A DNA stretch of 64,000 nt from Sphingopyxis sp. FD7 (GTDB lineage Bacteria > Pseudomonadota > Alphaproteobacteria > Sphingomonadales > Sphingomonadaceae). Positions 25,885 to 33,985 of the stretch are shown piece after piece. The position numbers and the translations under genes are program-made. Where the stretch lies: assembly GCF_003609835.1 (NCBI RefSeq), contig NZ_AP017898.1:124001-188000 (forward strand), in the 5' to 3' direction. The notes under the pieces are model-generated. The model was not told the origin of the DNA and searched no databases. It was given only the letters and a program-made list of their open reading frames with translations. Position 1 is the stretch's first letter. Every line of letters starts with the position of its first letter.

Positions 25885-27219
25885 ATGCGGACTGCGCGTT
25901 TCGGACTATATGCGGCGCTGCTGGCGCTGCCGCTGGCGGGTTGCGGGGTGTTCAAGGGCGATGGCGGGCCGAGGACACCGACGATCGGCAATCGTGTCTC
26001 GATCCTGTCGAACGACAACAGCGTCAAGGTCGATCCGGCGACGGCGGCGATCGCCGTTGTGCTGCCCGATCCGGTCGTGAACGCCGCCTGGGCGCAATCG
26101 GGCGGCAATGCGGCAAAATCCATGGGGCACCCCGCGCTCGGCGCGGCGCGGACGAAGCTCTGGGAAGCGAATATCGCGGGCAGCACGAACAAGCAGCGCC
26201 TCGCTTCGTCGCCGGTGGTTGCCGACAACCGCCTGTTCGTCGTCGATACCGACGCGGTCGTTTCGGCCTTTGCGGCCGACACGGGGGCAAGGCTGTGGAG
26301 CGTCGCGATCGGCAGCACGGGCAAGGATTTCAAGGATTCGCTGTTCGGTGGCGGGGCGAGCGTCGATGGCAATGTCGTCTATGCGACCAGCGGCGTTGGC
26401 GACGTCGCGGCGCTCAACGCGGCCGACGGGTCGGTGCTGTGGAAGGTGCGGCCCGCCGGGCCACTGCGCGGCGCGCCGACGGTGGCGTTCGGCGGCGTCT
26501 ATGTGATCAGCCAGGACAACCAGATTTTTGCGCTGAATGCCGCCGATGGCGCCGTCCAGTGGCAGGCGACGGCGTCGCTGGAGGCGGGCAGCGTGTTCGG
26601 CGCGGCGTCGCCCGCGGCGGGGCAGGGCACGATCGTCGCGGGCTTCTCGTCGGGCGAGGTGCAGGCCTATCGTTACGAGAATGGCCGCGACCTGTGGGAA
26701 GATGCGCTGGCGCGCACTTCGATGGCGCTGTCGGTGTCGACGCTCACCGACGTCGATGCCGATCCGGTGATCGACCGCGGCCGCGTGTTCGCGCTCGGCC
26801 AGGGTGGCCGCATGGCGAGTTACGAGCTGGTCACCGGCCAGCGCAGCTGGGAAATCTCGATCGCCGGCATTTCGACGCCCTATGTGGTCGGGGAATGGGT
26901 CTATGCGATGACCGACGACGGCAAATTGCTGTGCGTCGCGCGGTCGAGCGGCAAGGTGCGCTGGCTCCAGCAGCTCGCGCGCTTCCGCGTCGAGACCGAG
27001 AAGAAAAAGAAGGATCCGATCCGCTGGACGGGGCCGATCCTCGCGGGTGGGCGCCTGATCGCGGTGAACAGCGAAGGCACGCTGGCGGAGTTTTCGCCGA
27101 CCGACGGATCGCTGCTCGCATCGACCGAGTTCAAAACCTCGCTGTCGCAGCCGCCGATCGTCGCGAACAACATCCTCTACATCCTCGCCGACGACGGGAC
27201 GATCACGGCCTGGCGTTGA
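25885..27219 (+). CDS. bamB: Outer membrane assembly lipoprotein BamB
   Basis: BamB is the beta-propeller lipoprotein of the BAM outer-membrane protein insertion machine. Of 444 residues, the N terminus has a lipobox (LALPLAGC, lipidated Cys about 20). The rest consists of repeated PQQ-like blades such as LFVVDTDAVVSAFAADTGARLW, VYATSGVGDVAALNAADGSVLW, VYVISQDNQIFALNAADGAVQW and a final LYILADDGTITAW. It starts one base after the YfgM-like stop. A longer in-frame reading from 25615 overlaps that gene and is rejected. der follows after a strong inverted repeat. Confidence 0.95.
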   Translation: MRTARFGLYAALLALPLAGCGVFKGDGGPRTPTIGNRVSILSNDNSVKVDPATAAIAVVLPDPVVNAAWAQSGGNAAKSMGHPALGAARTKLWEANIAGSTNKQRLASSPVVADNRLFVVDTDAVVSAFAADTGARLWSVAIGSTGKDFKDSLFGGGASVDGNVVYATSGVGDVAALNAADGSVLWKVRPAGPLRGAPTVAFGGVYVISQDNQIFALNAADGAVQWQATASLEAGSVFGAASPAAGQGTIVAGFSSGEVQAYRYENGRDLWEDALARTSMALSVSTLTDVDADPVIDRGRVFALGQGGRMASYELVTGQRSWEISIAGISTPYVVGEWVYAMTDDGKLLCVARSSGKVRWLQQLARFRVETEKKKKDPIRWTGPILAGGRLIAVNSEGTLAEFSPTDGSLLASTEFKTSLSQPPIVANNILYILADDGTITAWR

Positions 27220-27239
27220 TAGAAATATCGCCGCTATTA

Positions 27240-27352
27240 GTCCGTCTCCCCGAGCGAAGACGAGGGGCTCGTTCGAGCGGAGCGAGAACCGCAGGTGTCG
27301 CAGCCTCGACTTCGCTCGGCATGGCCCCTCGTCTTCGCTCGGGGAGACGGAC
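27240..27352. repeat. Perfect 28-bp inverted repeat between bamB and der
   Basis: Arms 27240-27267 and 27325-27352 are exact reverse complements (28 of 28), starting GTCCGTCTCCCCGAGCG. The 57-bp centre contains a smaller imperfect hairpin (GTTCGAGCGGAGCGAGAAC). No third copy is seen in this window. The element ends 38 bp before the der start, and the transcript could fold into a very stable stem. A terminator or RNA-processing role is inferred only. Confidence 0.85.
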
Positions 27353-27390
27353 CTGTTTGTCGTTTTGTGTTCTAAGATAAGGATAATCTG

Positions 27391-28761
27391 ATGTCGCGAC
27401 ATGCGACGATCGCCATTGTCGGCCGTCCCAATGTGGGTAAATCGACGCTGTTCAACCGGCTCGTCGGCAAGCGGCTCGCGCTTGTCGACGACCAGCCGGG
27501 GGTGACGCGCGACCGGCGCGAGGGCGACGGCAAGCTGCTCGGTCTCGAGTTCCGCATCGTCGACACCGCGGGGTTCGAGGATCAGGATGCGGCGACGCTG
27601 CCCGGCCGGATGCGTGTCCAGACCGAAAAGGCGGTCCGCGAGGCCGACGCCGCGCTGTTCCTGATCGACGCGCGCGCCGGGGTGACGCCGCTCGACGAGG
27701 AAATTGCGCGCTGGCTGCGCAGCGAGGACACGCCGATCATCCTCTGCGCGAACAAGGCCGAAGGCAAGCAGGGCGAGGCGGGGCTGATGGAGGCCTGGTC
27801 GCTCGGTTTCGACACGGTGCTCGCGCTCAGCGCCGAACATGGCGAGGGGCTGGTCGAACTGTTCGACGCGCTGCGCCCGGTCGTCGAGCCCTTCATGGAT
27901 GCCGAGGCCGAAGCGGCGGACGATGCGGAGGAAGAGGCGCTTGGCCCGATGAAGCTCGCGATCGTCGGCCGCCCCAATGCGGGCAAATCGACGCTCATCA
28001 ACCGGATGATCGGCGAGGACCGGCTGATCACGGGCCCCGAGGCGGGGATCACGCGCGATTCGATCCGCGTCGACTGGCGGTGGGAACAGGATGGCGAGGT
28101 CCACGAAATCCAGCTGTTCGACACCGCGGGAATGCGCAAGCGCGCGAAGGTGCAGGACAAGCTGGAAAAGCTCTCGGTCGCCGATGCGCTGCACGCGGTC
28201 GATTTCGCCGAGGTCGTCGTGCTGCTGCTCGACGCGACCAAGGGGCTGGAGGCGCAGGATCTGCGCATCGCCGACCGGGTGCTCCAGGAAGGCCGCGCGC
28301 TGATCGTCGCGCTCAACAAATGGGACATCGCCGAAGACCCCTCGGCGCTGTTCAACGGCGTGCGCACCGCCCTCGATGACGGGCTTGCCCAGGTGAAGGG
28401 CGTGCCGGTGCTCAGCATTTCGGGCGCGACCGGCAAGGGGATCGACACGCTCGTCCGCGTCGCGTTCGAACAGCGCGCGATCTGGACGAACCGCGTCCCG
28501 ACGGCCCGGCTCAACCGCTGGTTCGAGGGCGCGGTGACCGCGAATCCGCCGCCGGCGCCGGGCGGCAAGCGCATCAAGCTGCGTTACATCACGCAGGCGC
28601 GCACGCGTCCGCCCACCTTCGTCGTCTTCGGATCGCGCACCGACGCGCTGCCCGGCAGCTATGAACGCTATCTGGTCAACGGGATGCGCAAGGAACTGGG
28701 GTTTCAGGGCGTGCCGGTGCGGCTCAATTTCCGCAATTCGCGCAATCCCTATGACGAATGA
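27391..28761 (+). CDS. der: Ribosome-associated GTPase Der (EngA)
   Basis: Double-GTPase ribosome assembly factor acting on the 50S subunit. Of 456 residues, the first G domain has GRPNVGKSTLFNRL (G1) and DTAGFED (G3). The second has GRPNAGKSTLINRM, DTAGMRKRAKV and ALNKWDIAED (G4). The C-terminal KH-like domain follows (RWFEGAVTANPPPAPGGKRIKLRYITQ). An AAGGATAATCTG ribosome site precedes ATG 27391. Its stop overlaps the start of the TusA-like gene by 11 nt. Confidence 0.97.
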   Translation: MSRHATIAIVGRPNVGKSTLFNRLVGKRLALVDDQPGVTRDRREGDGKLLGLEFRIVDTAGFEDQDAATLPGRMRVQTEKAVREADAALFLIDARAGVTPLDEEIARWLRSEDTPIILCANKAEGKQGEAGLMEAWSLGFDTVLALSAEHGEGLVELFDALRPVVEPFMDAEAEAADDAEEEALGPMKLAIVGRPNAGKSTLINRMIGEDRLITGPEAGITRDSIRVDWRWEQDGEVHEIQLFDTAGMRKRAKVQDKLEKLSVADALHAVDFAEVVVLLLDATKGLEAQDLRIADRVLQEGRALIVALNKWDIAEDPSALFNGVRTALDDGLAQVKGVPVLSISGATGKGIDTLVRVAFEQRAIWTNRVPTARLNRWFEGAVTANPPPAPGGKRIKLRYITQARTRPPTFVVFGSRTDALPGSYERYLVNGMRKELGFQGVPVRLNFRNSRNPYDE

Positions 28762-28975
28762 CGCAGTGGTGCGGCTGGTCGACGCGCGCGGGATGCGCTG
28801 TCCCTGGCCCGCGCTGCGCCTCGCGCGCGCGATGCGCGAGGCGGAGGCGGTGCTGCTGATCGCCGACGACCCCAATGCGGGCCGCGAGATCGCGGCGCTC
28901 GCTGCCGAGCATGGCTGGGCGGTGGCTGACGAGAGCGCCGACGCGGGCGAGGGACGCTGGCGCGTTCGCCGCTGA
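28751..28975 (+). CDS. TusA-family sulfurtransferase-like protein
   Basis: A 74-residue protein of the TusA/SirA fold. VDARGMRCPWPALRLARAM carries the single catalytic-type Cys in the CPxP motif, followed by the short alpha/beta core (LLIADDPNAGREIAALAAEHGW). Members relay persulfide sulfur in tRNA thiolation, molybdenum cofactor or sulfur metabolism; which applies here is not shown. ATG 28751 overlaps the der stop (28759-28761), indicating coupling. An in-frame start at 28661 lies inside der. Confidence 0.85.
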   Translation: MTNDAVVRLVDARGMRCPWPALRLARAMREAEAVLLIADDPNAGREIAALAAEHGWAVADESADAGEGRWRVRR

Positions 28976-29091
28976 CCCAAAATGGGGCGGCTTCGGCCGG
29001 CTGGCGCGCGGTTCGTAACCTCTTTTTTACCGACTTTGGGGCATGGATCGGCCGGGACCACGACCGATCTGAACACCAAGGGACGAAAGCA

Positions 29092-29496
29092 TTGGACGAA
29101 ATCCTGGTCGATTGGGACGAGTTTCGCGCGACGCGCACCCAATTGGGGGCGGCTTTTGTGCGCATTCTCGGCTATTTTCGCGAGGACGGCACCAAATCGG
29201 TCGCCGCGATCGAAGAGGCGATGCGCGCGCGCGATCCGCGCGGGCTGGTCATGCCCGCGCACACGCTGAAGAGCGAAGCGCGCCAGTTCGGCGGCGAAAA
29301 GCTCGGCGCGCTGGCCGAAGACATCGAAATGTTCGCGCGCCATTGCGTCGAAAGCCAGACGAGCCCCGAGGAATATCTGCCGCGCGTGGTCGCGCTGCGC
29401 CCGCTGTTCGAGCAAACGCTCGCCGCGCTTGAACGCGAAGCCAATCCCCTCGTCCAGCGACGCCCCGCCGCTTTCGGTCGCGCCGTCGGTTATTGA
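29092..29496 (+). CDS. Stand-alone Hpt domain phosphotransfer protein
   Basis: A 134-residue histidine phosphotransfer protein. The four-helix Hpt fold is indicated by the phosphorylatable-His motif AHTLKSEARQFG, followed by LGALAEDIEMFAR. There is no kinase or receiver domain, so it would shuttle phosphate between separate partners; none is adjacent. The predicted start is TTG 29092 behind AAGGGA. It ends 13 bp from the convergent DUF418 gene. Confidence 0.85.
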   Translation: MDEILVDWDEFRATRTQLGAAFVRILGYFREDGTKSVAAIEEAMRARDPRGLVMPAHTLKSEARQFGGEKLGALAEDIEMFARHCVESQTSPEEYLPRVVALRPLFEQTLAALEREANPLVQRRPAAFGRAVGY

Positions 29497-29509
29497 CCGC
29501 CGCGCCGTT

Positions 29510-30760
29510 TCAGCCCGGAAAGCGCTTTCGCATCGGCTGCACCTGCCAACGCGACAGGCTGCGCCACAGCCATTCGAGCGGGCCATATTGATGACGATCG
29601 AGCCAGGGTTTTGACCAGAGCAGCATCGCCGCCCACATGCCGAAGCAGAAAAGATAGAGCGGCAGGCGGCCGATACTGCCGAACAGACCAAGCCCATAGC
29701 CGTAAAAGATCGTCGTCATCACGACCGAGGTGACGAGATAATTGGTGAAGGCCATGCGCCCCGCCGCAGCAAGCCGCGCGCGCACGGCGTTGCTCGCCGC
29801 GGTCCTGATGAGCAGCATGATGAGCGCCGCCCAGCCGATCGTCATCAGCGTGTCGAAGGGCACCGACAGCGCGATCGTCGCGCCGAACACCGACACCGCG
29901 TCATAACCGGTGCGCATCTGATAGAGGGCGAGTCCGACGAGTGGCGCCGCCGCGACCAGGAAGCAGGCGATCGCCCATTTGCGATAGCGCGCCGCTTCCC
30001 ATTCGCCGGTCAGCATATGCGATTTGAACAGCGCCATGCCGATCAGCATCAGCCCGATCGTTTCCCACAGGAACAGGCCGAGGAAGAAGAGCGGGTCGCC
30101 CGCCATTTCGCCGGTGCGATGTGCGACGATGCTGGCATAGCTGCCGAGATAAAGCGCCTTCTCCTCGGCATAGACGGGGGTGGACGGGCCCATGTCGGCG
30201 TTCATCTGTCGCAACGCCTCCTGCATCGCGGCGGCGGCATCGGGGGGCAGCGCGCCGGCCTGCGCCATCGCCATCATCGCCCAGAGGATCGTGTGCAGGC
30301 CGATGCCGACGAGGAAAAAGGGGATCGCCCAGAGCAGCAGCGCGCGCGCCGACAGGTTGCGGAACAGAAAGAGGATCAGCCCACAGATGGCATAAAGGAA
30401 CAAGATGTCGCCGAACCAGATGAGGTAGAAATGCGCAAGGCCGAAGATCGCGAGCCAGAACATGCGCGAATAATGCGCACCCGCCGCGCTGCGCCCCGCC
30501 GTGGCGGCGCTGTCGATCACCAGCAGCGTGCTCGCCCCGAACAGCATCGAGAACAGGCCGCGCATCTTCGAATCGACGAAAACGAAGTTGAAGAACCAGG
30601 TCGCGACATCGCTGCCGGTCGGCGGTCCCCCGGCGGCGGGGTTGCCATAGGCCGGAAAGGGCAGCGCAAAGGCGACGATGTTCATGGCGAGGATGCCCAT
30701 CACCGCGACTCCGCGGATCGCGTCGAGGCTTTCGTATCGCGTCGTCATTCCCCGGTTCAT
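29510..30760 (-). CDS. DUF418 family membrane protein
   Basis: A 416-residue polytopic membrane protein with about ten hydrophobic segments. The N terminus RYESLDAIRGVAVMGILAMNIVAFALP is the DUF418/DUF1624 acyltransferase-like signature, and the C-terminal DUF418 domain includes GRMAFTNYLVTSVVMTTIFYGYGLGLFG. The family is widespread and uncharacterised. It lies 30 bp downstream of the nitroreductase gene on the same strand and may share its transcript. Confidence 0.9.
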   Translation of the reverse strand: MNRGMTTRYESLDAIRGVAVMGILAMNIVAFALPFPAYGNPAAGGPPTGSDVATWFFNFVFVDSKMRGLFSMLFGASTLLVIDSAATAGRSAAGAHYSRMFWLAIFGLAHFYLIWFGDILFLYAICGLILFLFRNLSARALLLWAIPFFLVGIGLHTILWAMMAMAQAGALPPDAAAAMQEALRQMNADMGPSTPVYAEEKALYLGSYASIVAHRTGEMAGDPLFFLGLFLWETIGLMLIGMALFKSHMLTGEWEAARYRKWAIACFLVAAAPLVGLALYQMRTGYDAVSVFGATIALSVPFDTLMTIGWAALIMLLIRTAASNAVRARLAAAGRMAFTNYLVTSVVMTTIFYGYGLGLFGSIGRLPLYLFCFGMWAAMLLWSKPWLDRHQYGPLEWLWRSLSRWQVQPMRKRFPG

Positions 30761-30790
30761 CGCCTTTTCCCCTCCAGCTTCCGCGCCGCG

Positions 30791-31465
30791 TCAAAGCCAG
30801 CTGCTGATCTGTTCCAGCGGTTTCTTGCGCGTCGCGTGAACGGGCACCGTCGCGTCGGCCGCCGGATGCCCCGCGACGACGAGCATCAGCGGCTTTTCGT
30901 CGGCCGGGCGGCCGCAGATGTCGCGCAGAAAGCCCATCGGCGACGGTGTGTGCGTCAAGGTCGCAAGCCCGGCGCCGTGGAGCGCGGTGAGCAGCAGGCC
31001 GCACGCGATGCCGACGCTTTCGGTGACATAATAATTCTGCCGCGCCTCGCCCGGCTCGATCCCGCCGCGCCGCTGTCCGAACACGACGATCAGCCATGGC
31101 GCGATGTCGAGAAAGGCCTTGTCCTCGTCGGTGCCGAGCGGGGCAAGCGCTTCGAGCCATTCCCGCCCGGCGCGGCTCGCGTAGAATTCGCGCTCCTCGG
31201 CCTCGGCGGCGAGGCGGATGCGGTGCTTGATGTCGGGCGAGGAAACCGCTGCGAAATGCCAGGGCTGGTGGTTGGCGCCGCTCGGCGCGGTGCCCGCGGC
31301 GGCGATCGCGGCTTCGATCACTTCGCGCGGCACCGGTGCGTCGCTGAACATCCGGCACGTCCGCCGCGTCGCGACATGGTCGCGAAATGCCTCCGCCGCG
31401 GCGATCCGCGCGGCGTCGGTCATCGCGGGCGGCGCGCTATAGGGGACCGTCGGATGCGCTTTCAT
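30791..31465 (-). CDS. Nitroreductase family flavoprotein
   Basis: A 224-residue FMN-dependent oxidoreductase of the nitroreductase fold. RRTCRMFSDAPVPREVIEAAIAAAGTAPSGANHQPWHF is the FMN phosphate-binding N terminus, and the rest has the family pattern (SVGIACGLLLTALHGAGLATLTHTPSPMGFL). Such enzymes reduce nitro compounds, quinones or enones with NAD(P)H; some close relatives are iodotyrosine-deiodinase-like. The physiological substrate is unknown. It is divergent from the TIR-like membrane protein gene. Confidence 0.92.
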   Translation of the reverse strand: MKAHPTVPYSAPPAMTDAARIAAAEAFRDHVATRRTCRMFSDAPVPREVIEAAIAAAGTAPSGANHQPWHFAAVSSPDIKHRIRLAAEAEEREFYASRAGREWLEALAPLGTDEDKAFLDIAPWLIVVFGQRRGGIEPGEARQNYYVTESVGIACGLLLTALHGAGLATLTHTPSPMGFLRDICGRPADEKPLMLVVAGHPAADATVPVHATRKKPLEQISSWL

Positions 31466-31655
31466 GGCGCCGGTCTATCGGCGATCGGACGATCGCGCCA
31501 GCGCTGTTTGCGCGCTATTGGCGCGGGCGGGCCCCGCATCGGGAACGCACGGCGCCGCCACCGGAGCGCTCGACCTCGCCTTGCCTGTGTTGCTGCGGCG
31601 ATCGGCATGATAAGCTCGCGCCGGCATCCGGCGGTCAGCGAACGGGGGGACGGGA

Positions 31656-33092
31656 TTGGCGATCAGGGTCACGCTCGATACGGCGCCGCCGCCGCAACCA
31701 TCGCTGCCGATCGCGATCGTCGGGCGCGCCGTGACGGGGGCCTTTCTGGGTCTTGTCGCCCTCTTCGCGCTGGCCTGTCTGATCGTCATTCCCTGGTGGC
31801 TGATCGGCCTTGCGATTCCGGCCCTCGACTATGATGCCGCGCTCACGCGCTGGGGTCACGACCGCGACAGCAGCTTCGCGGCTCTGCCCTGGGTCTGGGC
31901 GGCTGCGGCAGGGGTCGTGATCGGCCTGTACCATCTGTCGCTCCAGCGCCGCTGGCGGGCATCGCACAGCCAGCGCACGATGCGCGACATGACGCGCGCG
32001 GTAGCCAGGGCCGCCGGCAGGGACAGTCGGCGTGTGCGGCGGAGCCGCTGGTTGTTCGCTGCGGCGCTGCTCTGGATTCCGGCGATCCTCCTGTCGAAAC
32101 CGGTCTGGGGCGAGTGGCTGGGCATGGGTGCCGACGGGCGGCTGCCCGATCCATGGATCGGCATCATGGTCGCGATCACATGTCTCGGCCCCGTCCCGCT
32201 TGCGGCGCTCGCCGTTTTTGCCGACGCACGCGCGACGCCGGCGCGGCGGCAGGCCGTGTCGGCGGTCGCGCGCGTGGCCATGGCCTATGGACCCTTTCTG
32301 TTGTTCGCGGCGCTGCTTGCCGCGGCGATCGCCGGGGGTGCCGCCGTCGGCGGAGGCGACGCGGCGGGGCGGTCGTCGTGGCAGGCCGACTATGGCCCGC
32401 CGCTGGTGCTGGGCGGAATCGTCCTGCTCTACTGGCTTTCCATCCGCACCAGCGGCGCGCTCGAACGCCGCTATGCGTCGCGGCTCGCGGCCTGGGCGCT
32501 GCCGCGCGTCGACGAGGAAAGGCGCGGCGACCGGCGGGCGCCCGTGGTCTATCTCCGCTCCTTCGGCGACGATTTCGCCCTGGTGGTGGCGAGCGAGGAG
32601 GGCGAACGCCGCCGCGTGACGCGCCTTGAGACACTGCTCGCCGACGACGCGCGACGATTTGGACCCGTCATCGCGATCGGCGAGCCGGGCTATCTGCCGG
32701 TCGAGGGCGCGGCGCGCGCCTATTTCGCCGACGACGCCTGGCAGAATGCCGTGCGCTGCTGGATCGACGAGGCCGCTTTCGTCCTTGTCGTCGCAGGCTA
32801 TACGAGCGGGGTCAGCTGGGAGCTGGAAACCGTGATCGCACGCGGCCATGCCGCGAAGCTGATCGTCGTCTTTCCGCCCGACCCCGATCATTTTTCGGCG
32901 CGATGGGCATGGCTGCGCGAACGCGCCCATGCCAGTCGCATTGCGCGGCTGCCCGCCCGCCCCGTCGAGGGGACGATGCTCGCCTGTCTCGACCGTTATG
33001 GCGAAATCCTGCTTCTGACCGCCGCCGAACCCGACGTGCGGCGATACCGCAGCGCGCTTGTGATCGCATTGGCGGAGATATTCGCGGTCTGA
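31656..33092 (+). CDS. Polytopic membrane protein with a C-terminal TIR-like alpha/beta domain
   Basis: A 478-residue protein. Residues about 20-270 hold five or six transmembrane segments. Residues about 290-478 form a soluble alpha/beta domain: strand PVVYLRSFGDD (296-305), strand GPVIAIGEPG, a helix with DDAWQNAVRCWID, strand AAFVLVVAGY, then TSGVSWELETVIARG (Trp388, Glu389) and strand KLIVVFPP. The order and the WEL motif resemble TIR-type domains, whose conserved Glu is catalytic in NADases, but I cannot verify homology. The start is probably TTG 31656 after a GGGGGGACGGG stretch. No obvious partner gene is adjacent. Function unknown. Confidence 0.7.
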   Translation: MAIRVTLDTAPPPQPSLPIAIVGRAVTGAFLGLVALFALACLIVIPWWLIGLAIPALDYDAALTRWGHDRDSSFAALPWVWAAAAGVVIGLYHLSLQRRWRASHSQRTMRDMTRAVARAAGRDSRRVRRSRWLFAAALLWIPAILLSKPVWGEWLGMGADGRLPDPWIGIMVAITCLGPVPLAALAVFADARATPARRQAVSAVARVAMAYGPFLLFAALLAAAIAGGAAVGGGDAAGRSSWQADYGPPLVLGGIVLLYWLSIRTSGALERRYASRLAAWALPRVDEERRGDRRAPVVYLRSFGDDFALVVASEEGERRRVTRLETLLADDARRFGPVIAIGEPGYLPVEGAARAYFADDAWQNAVRCWIDEAAFVLVVAGYTSGVSWELETVIARGHAAKLIVVFPPDPDHFSARWAWLRERAHASRIARLPARPVEGTMLACLDRYGEILLLTAAEPDVRRYRSALVIALAEIFAV

Positions 33093-33103
33093 CTCGCCCT
33101 CTA

Positions 33104-33131
33104 TTGACATTTGTGTCAGTAATGCTATCTC
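33104..33131 (+). promoter_or_regulatory. Promoter with overlapping palindrome upstream of coq4
   Basis: TTGACA (33104-33109) and TATCTC (33126-33131) are spaced by 16 bp, a reasonable sigma-70 type promoter 32 bp before the coq4 start. The -35 box is part of the inverted repeat TGACATTTGTGTCA (33105-33118, 5-4-5), so a bound dimeric regulator would block polymerase. The palindrome resembles the one at 8089-8104. Confidence 0.5.
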
Positions 33132-33162
33132 GACGGCGCAAGGATTCGCTACAGAGGTTCGC

Positions 33163-33981
33163 ATGACCAGTCTCCCGCTCTCCCATCCCGACCGCATCGA
33201 CGGCGGTTTTCGTCCGCTCAAGGCGTGGCGCCATTTCCGCCAGCTCATCGCGGACAAGGAAGATACCGAACAGGTGTTCCACATCATCGAATCGCTGCGC
33301 GACAAGCGCTTCGGCAAGGCGGCGGAGGCCTTTTTCGCCACCGCGGAGGGGCGCAAGCAGCTTGCCGAGCGGCCCTGTCTGCCCGCGATGCTCGACGACC
33401 ATGACACGCTGCGCAAACTGCCCGAGGGCAGTGTCGGGCGCGCCTATGTCGACTTCATGGAGCGCGAGGGGCTGACCGCGCAGGGGCTGGTCGACGAGTT
33501 CGACAAGTTTCGCCGCGGCCAGCCGCGCTATGACGATATGCTGGAGCTTTACGGCAACCGGCTGCGCGACACGCACGACCTGTTCCATATTCTCACCGGC
33601 TATGGCCGCGACGCGCTCGGTGAACAGTGCGTGCTCGCCTTTTCCTACAGCCAGACCCCGAGCTGGGGGACGCTGTTCATCGCCTGGGCCGGCGCGCGCG
33701 AAATCCGCAAGGGGTTCGGCACCCGCTATCCCATTTATGGCGCGGTGCGTGAAGGGCAGCGCATCGGCCGCGCCGCGCAGCAGATCGCGCACCAGGATAT
33801 CGCGGCGCTGCTCGCCGAACCGCTCGACGCCGCGCGGCGGCGGCTCGGCATCGCGGAGCCCAGGCTTTACAAACAGGTCCACGCGATGATGCGCGCCGAC
33901 GGCATCGACCCCTATGACCTGCTGGGGAAAAAGGCGGCCGAAGCGGCGTCGGCGCCCGCGCCGCTCGCGCAGGCGGCCTGA
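33163..33981 (+). CDS. Coq4 family ubiquinone biosynthesis protein
   Basis: A 272-residue Coq4-like protein. The family metal-site motif HDLFHILTGYGRDALGE (HDxxHxxxG) is near residues 145-160, and NRLRDTHD precedes it. Eukaryotic Coq4 is needed for ubiquinone assembly and has been linked to decarboxylation/hydroxylation of the ring; alphaproteobacterial homologs are presumed to act likewise. It ends with an Ala/Pro-rich tail. It is preceded by its own promoter-like site and is convergent with the DUF72 gene, so it is probably monocistronic. Confidence 0.9.
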   Translation: MTSLPLSHPDRIDGGFRPLKAWRHFRQLIADKEDTEQVFHIIESLRDKRFGKAAEAFFATAEGRKQLAERPCLPAMLDDHDTLRKLPEGSVGRAYVDFMEREGLTAQGLVDEFDKFRRGQPRYDDMLELYGNRLRDTHDLFHILTGYGRDALGEQCVLAFSYSQTPSWGTLFIAWAGAREIRKGFGTRYPIYGAVREGQRIGRAAQQIAHQDIAALLAEPLDAARRRLGIAEPRLYKQVHAMMRADGIDPYDLLGKKAAEAASAPAPLAQAA

Positions 33982-33985
33982 CCGG

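Noticed and set aside
25906..29697. A 1263-codon open frame on the minus strand
   Set aside because: Antisense to bamB, der, the TusA-like and Hpt genes, with biased composition and no recognisable motifs.
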